From contig NZ_WHNY01000067.1 of NCBI RefSeq assembly GCF_013141695.1, positions 124,001 through 188,000 on the forward strand: a stretch of DNA of 64,000 bases. The letters run 5' to 3'. Origin of the DNA: Paenibacillus plantarum. GTDB lineage: Bacteria; Bacillota; Bacilli; Paenibacillales; NBRC-103111. Made by a program: the position numbers and the translations under genes. Each line of letters opens with the position of its first letter. The first letter of the stretch is position 1. Positions 53,164 to 61,168 of this stretch are shown here, piece after piece. The notes below the pieces were generated by a model, which saw only the letters and a list, made by a program, of their open reading frames with translations, had not been told where the DNA came from and made no database searches.

Positions 53164-54696
53164 ATGACACACAACACAGAACCTGCTGCGTCTAAACCTA
53201 ACATTATTTTTTTCATGACGGATCAGCAACGCTGGGATTGTATTGGTACATACAACTCACATATCCATACCCCGAACATCGACAAACTGACTGCGCAGGG
53301 CATCACTTATAGCCAGGCGGTATGCCAGGCGCCGATGTGCGTGCCGAGCCGCACTTCGATGATGTTTGGCTACTATCCCTCGCAGCTCGGGGTGCGAACA
53401 AATCACGGCGGTTTGTACGATGAGGATAAACTGCCAAGCGATCCGCTCCCAGAATTGATGCGGCAAGCGGGGTATCAAACTGCAGGCTTCGGGAAAACGC
53501 ATTGGAATCACGGCGTGAAAACGGAGGTCCCGTCCACCCGAGGCTTCGAGGTGCGGGCCGTCGGGCTGTCCCGTGACAGTGGACACTACGAAGATGGTGC
53601 CATCATGATGGGAGATGTCGAGCCGGAGGGACTCGCTGCTTATTATGAAGAAACGAAAGAGTATGGCGGTGGCGAGGAAAATTCGAAAGGTTACATCGGC
53701 TGCACGAGTCAAGTGCCGACGCCTTGGCACCGTGACGGCTGGGTAGCGGAGCAATGTTTGAATTTCATCGACGAGGGGCTGGATGAGTCGCGCCCGCTGT
53801 TTCTATATCTTTCCTTTCTAAAGCCGCATGCCGGCTTCAATGTGCCGAAGGAATTCGAGGATCTCTACGATTTGAACGAGATCCCGGATATCCCGCAACC
53901 GCCATGGGAGCTCGAGCAGGATACACATCTAGCCGCGACGGACGCTGTTAATGAGAGCAGTCAGATCAACTATTGGGAGAAACGGCATGTCTGGGAAGCG
54001 ATGACGCCGGAGGAACGGAAGCGGACGACGCTTCGCTATTGGGCCAATTGTTCCTGGCTCGACGATTATTTGGGCCAAGCATTGGAGAAGTTGGAGCGGC
54101 AAGGACGATTGGACAATGCCCTGATCGTCTTCGTCTCCGACCATGGCGAGATGATGGGCGAACGGCAGCACCGCTTCAGCAAATACTGCTTGTACGAGAG
54201 CAGCGTCCGAGTGCCGATGATCTTGGCCGGCAGCTATTTGCCGCAAGTGGCCCACGACACGGTGGACGATCGTCCGGCTGAGCTGGTGGATCTCGTACCG
54301 ACTTTGTCGAAGGTAGCGGGCCTGCCACGTAATCCACAGCTGCCCGGACTTGATTTACTAGGCGAGACCAAGCGTCTTGGGACTTTCTGCGAGTTTCATG
54401 GCAAAGGGACGGAACCGCATCATTCGGCTCCCGCTTTGATGTGGAGAAAGCAGGACTACAAGCTGATCATGTATATGCCAGGCACGCTTGGAGGGGCGAT
54501 CGGCCGAATCGGCGAGTTCCAAGGGGAGCTTTACGATCTGGCTGCGGATCCGAATGAATGGCACAATGCGTATGGCGATGAGAAGTATGCGGCGATCCGT
54601 GAACGGATGACCGGTGAGCTGCTTATGCATCTGGCCTGCGTTTGGTCCCGCGGCCCGGTCTTTTATGACCGGCATGGGCTTGCAGCGTTGGAATAA
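53164..54696 (+). CDS. Cysteine-type sulfatase (S1 family)
   Basis: A 510-residue sulfatase of the alkaline-phosphatase superfamily. NIIFFMTDQQRWDCIG supplies the first metal aspartates, and C59-V-P-S-R is the CxPSR motif in which the cysteine is changed to formylglycine. FVSDHGEMMG holds the last metal ligands and GKTHWNHG the sulfate-binding Lys/His pair. No signal peptide is seen, so it acts inside the cell on imported oligosaccharides. It requires a formylglycine-generating or radical-SAM maturase, not found in this window. It follows the GH106 gene by eight bases with GGGAGTGAG at the junction. A hairpin terminator follows. Confidence 0.92.
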   Translation: MTHNTEPAASKPNIIFFMTDQQRWDCIGTYNSHIHTPNIDKLTAQGITYSQAVCQAPMCVPSRTSMMFGYYPSQLGVRTNHGGLYDEDKLPSDPLPELMRQAGYQTAGFGKTHWNHGVKTEVPSTRGFEVRAVGLSRDSGHYEDGAIMMGDVEPEGLAAYYEETKEYGGGEENSKGYIGCTSQVPTPWHRDGWVAEQCLNFIDEGLDESRPLFLYLSFLKPHAGFNVPKEFEDLYDLNEIPDIPQPPWELEQDTHLAATDAVNESSQINYWEKRHVWEAMTPEERKRTTLRYWANCSWLDDYLGQALEKLERQGRLDNALIVFVSDHGEMMGERQHRFSKYCLYESSVRVPMILAGSYLPQVAHDTVDDRPAELVDLVPTLSKVAGLPRNPQLPGLDLLGETKRLGTFCEFHGKGTEPHHSAPALMWRKQDYKLIMYMPGTLGGAIGRIGEFQGELYDLAADPNEWHNAYGDEKYAAIRERMTGELLMHLACVWSRGPVFYDRHGLAALE

Positions 54697-54725
54697 TCTT
54701 GTTTTTTGAACGTCTTCAATGAAAG

Positions 54726-54772
54726 AAGGGGCTGTCCCAAGCGTCGATGACGAGGGGGATTGCCCCTTTTCA
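54726..54772 (+). terminator. Terminator after the sulfatase gene
   Basis: The stem AAGGGGC (54726-54732) / GCCCCTT (54762-54768) is followed by TT and CATTT. The inner region has a further partial pairing. Confidence 0.7.
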
Positions 54773-54871
54773 TTTGGACGGGAGCTCAGCGTTAAAGAGT
54801 GGCAGTCTCCAGCAGTAAGGCCCTCCTTGCACGCGATTTTTCCCGTCATGACGCCATTCTTAGGCCACCGT

Positions 54872-54960
54872 ACAATATTGTCTCAATCGGCAAAATAGTC
54901 GCAATCCCCATTCCAGTTGCGACAAAATTGCCTCGTACCCAAACAATATTGTCTGATTGT
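54872..54960 (+). promoter_or_regulatory. Repeated RCAAnATwGTC elements before the permease operon
   Basis: Four similar elements lie in the same direction: ACAATATTGTCTCAATCG (54872), GCAAAATAGTCGCAATCC (54890), ACAAAATTGCCTCG (54922) and ACAATATTGTCTGATTG (54943). Their 5' ends are 18, 32 and 21 bases apart. Direct repeats fit AraC-family binding. The region from 54697 to 55025 holds no gene besides these and the preceding terminator. Confidence 0.5.
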
Positions 54961-55025
54961 AAACGGTACGAAACTAGTCTAAGTTGGTAACATTCGATAA
55001 CATAACTGGAAAGGGGAATGAGAGG

Positions 55026-55994
55026 ATGGCAATGGTACAACCAGAATCTGCAGCATCCGGCAATTCTGCGAAATCCCGAACTGTGCGCAAGGGAGGTCTT
55101 TTACGGGATTTAAGGCGTGACAAATATTTATATGTACTGGCGTTGCCAGGTGTGTTGTTTTTTCTAATTTTCAAATTTGTCCCGATGTGGGGCGTCGTGA
55201 TTTCATTTCAGAACTTTTCTCCGTTTGCCGGCATTACCGGCAGCGAATGGGTAGGATTCGAGCACTTCCAACGGTTTTTCACTAATCCGGACTTTATGCT
55301 GCTCTTCCGCAATACCATGGCGATAAATCTAATGAATCTCGTCCTCTTTTTCCCGCTGCCGATCGTCCTCTCGCTGCTCTTGAATGAGTTGCGGAGCGTG
55401 TTGTATCAACGGGTGATTCAATCGATCGTGTATATGCCGCATTTCTTGTCGTGGGTCATCATCTCTGGCTTAACATTCCTGTTGTTTGCCAAGGGAGAAG
55501 GTTTGGTCAACAAAATGCTGGAAGGCTTAGGCTTTGCTAGAATGGACTTTTTAACGAATCCCAATACGTTTTGGGCCATGCTTACTGTTCAATCCATCTG
55601 GAAAGAATGTGGTTGGGGGACGATTCTGTTCCTGGCGGCGATGGCCAGCATTGATCCTGGGGTTTATGAAGCAGCCAAAATTGATGGAGCGGGACGTTTT
55701 CGCCAAATGTGGCACATTACGCTCCCAGCGATTCGTACGGTTATTATCACGCTGCTCATATTGCGGCTTGGACATATGTTAGATGTCGGTTTTGAACAGG
55801 TATTTCTGATGTACAATGGCGCTGTTTCACAAGTGGCTGAAGTGTTCGATACGTATGTGTACCGGGTTGGGATTCAGCAAGGTGAGTTTAGCTACAGTAC
55901 CGCTGCCGGTCTGTTTAAATCGATAGTCGGCTTAGTATTGGTTGTCATAGCGAATTGGATTTCTAAAAAGATGGGCGAAGAAGGCGTATATTAA
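55026..55994 (+). CDS. ABC sugar transporter permease, LplB family
   Basis: A 322-residue membrane subunit with six helices after a basic N-terminus of about 35 residues. YLYVLALPGVLFFLIFKFVP opens helix 1, and YEAAKIDGAGRFRQMWHITLP is the EAA loop. It closely resembles the permease of cluster A (21952). I chose ATG 55026; GGAAAGGGG is upstream and the frame is open to 54984. It forms an importer with the next permease (56051) and the binding protein (59531). No ATPase gene is present. Confidence 0.92.
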   Translation: MAMVQPESAASGNSAKSRTVRKGGLLRDLRRDKYLYVLALPGVLFFLIFKFVPMWGVVISFQNFSPFAGITGSEWVGFEHFQRFFTNPDFMLLFRNTMAINLMNLVLFFPLPIVLSLLLNELRSVLYQRVIQSIVYMPHFLSWVIISGLTFLLFAKGEGLVNKMLEGLGFARMDFLTNPNTFWAMLTVQSIWKECGWGTILFLAAMASIDPGVYEAAKIDGAGRFRQMWHITLPAIRTVIITLLILRLGHMLDVGFEQVFLMYNGAVSQVAEVFDTYVYRVGIQQGEFSYSTAAGLFKSIVGLVLVVIANWISKKMGEEGVY

Positions 55995-56050
55995 ACGTTA
56001 CTTCTTATCGATAAGACGTAGCTATAGCAATGTCCTTAGGAGGGAATTAT

Positions 56051-56917
56051 ATGAAAGTAGGGCTGAGCAACCGGTTGTTTAACATAGCAAATATTGCTGT
56101 GCTGGGGCTGGTCGGTATCATCACTTTTTTTCCATTGTATTATGTGTTTGTCGTTTCTTTTACCGATCCGACGGAATATCTGAAAGAAAGCTTCGTGCTC
56201 TTCCCGAAGACGTGGTCGCTGGAATCGTATAAATTTCTAATGGCGACGGGCGCTTTCCCGAGATCGATCGGTGTGAGTGTCTACGTAACCCTTGTCGGTA
56301 CGGCACTGAGCTTGGTCGTTACCGCTTCACTAGCGTATACTTTGTCTAGAAAAAGGCTTCGCGGAAGACGATTCGCTCTGCTTGCGATTCTCATCACCAT
56401 TTTGTTTAATCCCGGTATGATCCCGAACTACATGTTGGTTCGTGAGCTGCACCTGATTGACAGCTTATGGTCGTTGATTTTACCGGCACTTGCCAGTGGC
56501 TGGAATGTGATTTTGATGAAAGGCTTTTTTGACAGCATCCCCGCTGAGCTGGAGGAATCCGCTTCGATGGACGGGTGCAACGATCTGTCGACGTTTTTCC
56601 GGATCATTTTGCCGCTGTCGCTTCCTTCGTTGGCCGCATTCGGATTGTTTTACGCAGTCGCGTACTGGAACCAGTTCTTTAATGCACTGATTTATATTAA
56701 CGATGCAAGCAAATGGCCGCTTCAGGTTATGCTGCAAAACATTTTGCTCAATGCCAATAATGCGGATCTTCGGATGGATGTTTCAAGTGTTCCGCCTCCA
56801 TCTGAAACGTTAAAAATGGCAGCAGTGATCGTCGCGACGGTTCCGATTTTGCTGGTTTATCCTTTCTTGCAGAAGCATTTTGCCAAAGGAGCTATGGTAG
56901 GCTCGGTCAAGGGGTAG
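56051..56917 (+). CDS. ABC sugar transporter permease, YtcP/LplC family
   Basis: A 288-residue second permease with six helices. The EAA loop reads LEESASMDGCNDLSTFFRII, and the C-terminus LVYPFLQKHFAKGAMVGSVK is the standard one. TAGGAGGGAATTAT precedes ATG 56051. It starts 56 bases after the first permease, so the two are co-transcribed, and the sensor-regulator gene follows 72 bases later. Confidence 0.92.
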   Translation: MKVGLSNRLFNIANIAVLGLVGIITFFPLYYVFVVSFTDPTEYLKESFVLFPKTWSLESYKFLMATGAFPRSIGVSVYVTLVGTALSLVVTASLAYTLSRKRLRGRRFALLAILITILFNPGMIPNYMLVRELHLIDSLWSLILPALASGWNVILMKGFFDSIPAELEESASMDGCNDLSTFFRIILPLSLPSLAAFGLFYAVAYWNQFFNALIYINDASKWPLQVMLQNILLNANNADLRMDVSSVPPPSETLKMAAVIVATVPILLVYPFLQKHFAKGAMVGSVKG

Positions 56918-56989
56918 CAGTCTGAGGGGAGGGATTCCAGTCCAAGATGTCGAAGCGTGTAGAATATTAGTGATTGGAAGGTGAACATC

Positions 56990-59350
56990 TTGGCTGGAAT
57001 CTTCAATAATGTACTCGGCTATATTCAGAAATATAAATATAACAAGCGGTTTTTCCGGAAGAGCCTTGTCATGATACTCATTATGGCAAGTATTCCCGGG
57101 TTGATTATCGGTCTGAGCATTTATTGGATCGCAACGAATAACGTGGAAAAAGAACTGCAAGGGCTCCACCAGAATCAAATTTCTAATCGGGCGGCCAATA
57201 TTGACGATCAGCTTGCATTTCTGGAAATGACCGTATCGCACTGGGCGTTCGATTCCAAGTTTGATGAGAAGTTGAAAACGATAAATTTTGCGTATAATTA
57301 CGACACGGTTCAGGATATGTACCGGACCCTCTTGTCGCTGGAGAGCGCACATCCTTTTCTGCAAAAGGTGGAGTTGTTTCTGGACAAGCCGCGTCCGCTT
57401 GTGTTCTCAACGGAACGATACACATTTCTCAGCAATCAGTCCGATATCGAAAATTATGAAAACTTGCTCCAGCATGATAAGTCGATGTTCTGGATGTTGC
57501 GGAAGCCGCAAGGAACAGGTAAACAGGGACTTGCTATTATTAATAAAATCCCCGGCGACAGCACCGAGCCCTTCGGTGCTCTTGTTGCCACATTGAATCA
57601 GGATAATCTGTTGAAGGTGCTGAAAACGTTGACTCCCTATGATGAGGGGGTCACAATGCTGTTCAACGAGAAAGACGAATGGAATTTATCAAGCAGCGGA
57701 GCCGGAGGATCGGAATTGGATCTCGTGCTCAAAGAGGCTTACGCGAAGCATCAAATGGAGCTTGGCGAAGCGGCCGTAAAAGATGCGAAACCAGAATCGT
57801 TTTTATTTGACTACAACAAGATTTCGTACTCGGTTTCTTACGGTCATTTTAATCGGTTGGGTCAAAAATGGGTTTATATCTCTGCTGCGCCGCTATCGTC
57901 CATTACCGCGCCAGTCATTGCCATTTCCAAATGGATCTTGGTGATTAGCGTCTCAGGTTTGCTCTTTGCATTGCTGCTTTCGTGGTTCGTATCCCGCCGG
58001 ATCTATCATCCCGTGCAGCGTCTGATGACGCTGTTGTCTGGTGAAAAGAACGATGAGGTGAAAGACGAATTCGCCATGATTGAGAAGCATTGGCAGCATA
58101 TGTCCAGAGAGAGCGAAACGATGCGTCATAAGCTTGAGGAGCAAATGCCGCTTTTGCGTGAAGGCTTCTTCTTGCAACTGGCACAAGGTTACTTGATTTC
58201 CCTGCAAGAGAACGACATGAAGGAACGGATGAAGCGATATGGTTGGGAAACGGAGGATCGTCAATTTGTTGCGTTGGTGTTTCAATTGACGGGTTTCGCA
58301 AACCTCGAGGGAAGGTTCTCTCAAGGGGATGAGAGTCTTGTAACTTTCGCCGCGTCCAACATTATCGATGAGTTGATTAGGAGCCAATATGAGCAGGCAG
58401 AGATTATTAATTTCCATAACTTTTCAATTGGGGTCCTGCTGTCTTTTCCGTTATCCCATCCGACGACATGGCTCGAGGACGATTTGGAGCAGGTGTGCCA
58501 AGAGATCATTCGGGCCATTAATGGGATTCTAAAAATGCAGGTTACGATATCGATCAGTAAATGGGTCCACAACGTGAAACAAATTCCACATTTGTTCGAG
58601 GAAGTGAAGCAAGCGTTGGTCTATCGGGATCTGCTCGATGAGAATCAGATTATTAAGACGGAACAGCTTTCCAAGTTAAACGTTTATAAGGAAACAGGCT
58701 ATCCCTTCACCTTGGATAAAGAAATTATTAATGCGATCCGCAACGGCCAGGAATCAGGTGCCATCGACCTTATTGCTCAGTTCATGAAGGAGTTGGCTGC
58801 CAATGGTTCTACGGAATTCATGCTTCAGCAAGGCATGCTTCAGCTTCTGGGGAGCATCCGATACGCATCCCTGCAATCAGGGATGAACCCGGTGCAGTTG
58901 TTCGGCAGCGTGAATTTGTTCGAGCAGTTGGCGCAGATTAAAGAGCCAGAAGAAATGCTCAAGTGGTTCCAGCACAAAGTGATCGGTGTTTTCGTGCAGG
59001 AGATGATTTCCCGGCAGGATTATCACTTCAAACAAATCATTGAACAGGTCATCGTTCATTTGCGCGAGCAGTACATGACGCAGCTGTCGCTGGAATCGTG
59101 CGCAGATTTATTTGGCACCAGTCCCTATACATTAAGCCGCGCGTTCAAGCAGATCACAGGCATTAATTTCATTGATTTCTTGACGAACATTCGAATCAGC
59201 AACGCCAAGTCGCTGCTCATTGAAACGGATATGAAAATCAATGAAGTCGCCGATGCCATCGGCTATCAGCACAGTTATTTTAACCGGCTATTTAAAAAGT
59301 ACGAAGGCATTACACCAAGTCAGTTTCGCGAGCTAAACCGCACGGAATAA
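56990..59350 (+). CDS. Membrane-bound AraC family sensor-regulator
   Basis: A one-component regulator of 786 residues that spans the membrane. Helix 1 is about residues 23-46 (SLVMILIMASIPGLIIGLSI) and helix 2 about 305-327 (WILVISVSGLLFALLLSWFV), with a Cache-like extracellular domain between them. A HAMP-like segment and a long linker follow. The C-terminus is an AraC DNA-binding domain: LSLESCADLFGTSPYTLSRA, then NEVADAIGYQHSYFNRLFKK and GITPSQFRE. It lacks kinase and receiver domains, so signal and DNA binding lie in one protein. TTG 56990 has GGAAGG before it; GTG 56981 is too close to that site. It probably controls this importer operon. Confidence 0.85.
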   Translation: MAGIFNNVLGYIQKYKYNKRFFRKSLVMILIMASIPGLIIGLSIYWIATNNVEKELQGLHQNQISNRAANIDDQLAFLEMTVSHWAFDSKFDEKLKTINFAYNYDTVQDMYRTLLSLESAHPFLQKVELFLDKPRPLVFSTERYTFLSNQSDIENYENLLQHDKSMFWMLRKPQGTGKQGLAIINKIPGDSTEPFGALVATLNQDNLLKVLKTLTPYDEGVTMLFNEKDEWNLSSSGAGGSELDLVLKEAYAKHQMELGEAAVKDAKPESFLFDYNKISYSVSYGHFNRLGQKWVYISAAPLSSITAPVIAISKWILVISVSGLLFALLLSWFVSRRIYHPVQRLMTLLSGEKNDEVKDEFAMIEKHWQHMSRESETMRHKLEEQMPLLREGFFLQLAQGYLISLQENDMKERMKRYGWETEDRQFVALVFQLTGFANLEGRFSQGDESLVTFAASNIIDELIRSQYEQAEIINFHNFSIGVLLSFPLSHPTTWLEDDLEQVCQEIIRAINGILKMQVTISISKWVHNVKQIPHLFEEVKQALVYRDLLDENQIIKTEQLSKLNVYKETGYPFTLDKEIINAIRNGQESGAIDLIAQFMKELAANGSTEFMLQQGMLQLLGSIRYASLQSGMNPVQLFGSVNLFEQLAQIKEPEEMLKWFQHKVIGVFVQEMISRQDYHFKQIIEQVIVHLREQYMTQLSLESCADLFGTSPYTLSRAFKQITGINFIDFLTNIRISNAKSLLIETDMKINEVADAIGYQHSYFNRLFKKYEGITPSQFRELNRTE

Positions 59351-59385
59351 GGGTTTTTCTGGCTTTATGCATCGATGTGCAAGCT

Positions 59386-59430
59386 GCAAGATAGTCCTAA
59401 ACCTGCTGAAATGGCCGTACAAAAAAGTCC
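59386..59430 (+). promoter_or_regulatory. Two RCAAnATwGTC-like elements before the binding-protein gene
   Basis: GCAAGATAGTCC (59386-59397) and ACAAAAAAGTCC (59419-59430) lie 33 bases apart. They match the elements at 54872-54960. They stand about 100 bases before the start of the gene at 59531, which may therefore have its own regulated promoter. Confidence 0.45.
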
Positions 59431-59530
59431 GATTGTCGATCAAAGCGGAATGTACTAATGTCTACCTTGTGCTCTGTTGGAGCGATTGATACGAAGAAGT
59501 TCAGAAGTTCATAACAAGGGAGGATCACTC

Positions 59531-61087
59531 ATGAAAGTAAGAAAAAGCAAAAAAGTTGTCCTAGGTTCCATGGTTCTTATGTTGGCGATTTCTAGCCTCG
59601 TTGCAGCATGCGGAAATAAGAGCACGACAGGAAACAGTGCAGCAGACGGAAAAGAAGCACCGCTAGACGTCAGCATCATGACGATCTTGCTTACGCCGTC
59701 TCCGGCAGCAGATGATAACAAGATTAAGCAGGAGATTGAGAAAGCCACGAACTCTAAAATGAAAATTCAATGGGTATCTGGCAACAACTATACAGATAAG
59801 CTGAACGTGACGCTGGCTTCCGGCGATATTCCGGATTTGATTACGATTAACGATCCGTTCACGCCAGTGTTCCGCAACGCAGTAACGCAAGGTGCTTTCT
59901 GGGATTTGACTCCCTATATCAAAGACTACCCTAACTTGAGTACCAAGGTTTCCAAAACAGCCTGGGATTTGACCAAAATGCAGGATGGCAAAAATTACGG
60001 CATTCCGCGTCCGCGTCCAGCTGAAGCTGATTCTTTCTTCATTATTCGCAAGGATTGGCTCGACAATCTGGGACTTAAGGTGCCGACAACAACTGACGAG
60101 CTGTACGATGTTATGAAAGCCTTTGCGGAGAAAGACCCGGATAAAAACGGCAAAAACGATACAACTCCGCTCGCAGCCTTTATGACACCTCCAGCCGATA
60201 TGGGCACGCTGGCTACAATCGAGAACAGTTTTACAGGCGCAAACGTGAAAAATGACAAGTGGAAATTGGTTGACGGCAAAATTGTAAATACATCGCTGCT
60301 GCCGGAAACTCGCAAGTCCATTGAATATTTGACTAAAATGTACAAAGATAAGCTGCTTCCGGAAGACTTCGCATCATTGAAGCTTTCCCAGGCCTCTGAT
60401 TTGTTTAACGGCGGTAAAGCAGGCATCATCATGGATAAAGCGGGTACGATGAACGATCATTATGAACTGCTCAAAAAAATCGATCCGAATATGAAGCCGA
60501 CTGATTTCTATCCATTGACCAACATGAATGGCTACAATCCGAAAGGTCCTGGTTTTTCCGGGATGGTTTCCATTCCGAAATCCGTACCTGAAGCTAAAAT
60601 GAAGCGCATCTTGAAAATGGTAGATACGTGGATGAACGACGATGTGTTCGCGATTCAACAATACGGTATCGAAGGTGTGGATCATACGGTCAAGGATGGT
60701 CAAAAAGTAATCAACACCGAGCAATTGGCAAAAGATAACGGTCCTGACTTTAACCAAATCGTTTATGTCGCGGATCCTTATGCCAGCTCCACGAAGGTAT
60801 ATTTCCCGAAAGAAGCTAACGATTTGTTCATGAAAATTCAAGACGAGCGTGCCAAAACAAGTGTCGCCGATATCAGTATCGGTCTCTACTCGCCGACGGC
60901 GCAAAAGCTGTTGCCTGAATTTGAGAAAAAGGTGCAAGATTTGAAAACGAAGATTATTCTTGGACGCGAGCCGATTACAGCTTGGGATGATTTCGTTACC
61001 AAAGCGAAAGCAGATGCAGATTTGGCGAAAATGAGCCAAGAAATGACGGAAGCGTATCAAAAACGCAGTGGCGGCGCTGCAAAATAA
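59531..61087 (+). CDS. ABC transporter substrate-binding lipoprotein, LplA/YtcQ family
   Basis: A 518-residue extracellular sugar-binding protein. Lipobox LVAAC at about residues 23-27. The mature part carries SGDIPDLITINDPFTPVFRN and DKDPDKNGKNDTTPL, here EKDPDKNGKNDTTPLAAF, a calcium-loop-like stretch common in this family. FDAQxxG-type hinge residues are seen near KAGIIMDKAGTMNDH. GGGAGGATCACTC precedes ATG 59531. It is the partner of the permeases at 55026 and 56051 and has its own upstream elements. Confidence 0.92.
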   Translation: MKVRKSKKVVLGSMVLMLAISSLVAACGNKSTTGNSAADGKEAPLDVSIMTILLTPSPAADDNKIKQEIEKATNSKMKIQWVSGNNYTDKLNVTLASGDIPDLITINDPFTPVFRNAVTQGAFWDLTPYIKDYPNLSTKVSKTAWDLTKMQDGKNYGIPRPRPAEADSFFIIRKDWLDNLGLKVPTTTDELYDVMKAFAEKDPDKNGKNDTTPLAAFMTPPADMGTLATIENSFTGANVKNDKWKLVDGKIVNTSLLPETRKSIEYLTKMYKDKLLPEDFASLKLSQASDLFNGGKAGIIMDKAGTMNDHYELLKKIDPNMKPTDFYPLTNMNGYNPKGPGFSGMVSIPKSVPEAKMKRILKMVDTWMNDDVFAIQQYGIEGVDHTVKDGQKVINTEQLAKDNGPDFNQIVYVADPYASSTKVYFPKEANDLFMKIQDERAKTSVADISIGLYSPTAQKLLPEFEKKVQDLKTKIILGREPITAWDDFVTKAKADADLAKMSQEMTEAYQKRSGGAAK

Positions 61088-61168
61088 GATTTAGTTGTGC
61101 GAATGAATTCTAGCAAGGGGCGGGGAGACTCCGCCTCTTTATTTATTGAAACGGGAGAGGGAGCGACC

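Noticed and set aside
60374..61060. 228-residue minus-strand frame opposite the binding-protein gene
   Set aside because: Composition rich in His, Arg and Phe and no motifs; a shadow of a confident gene.
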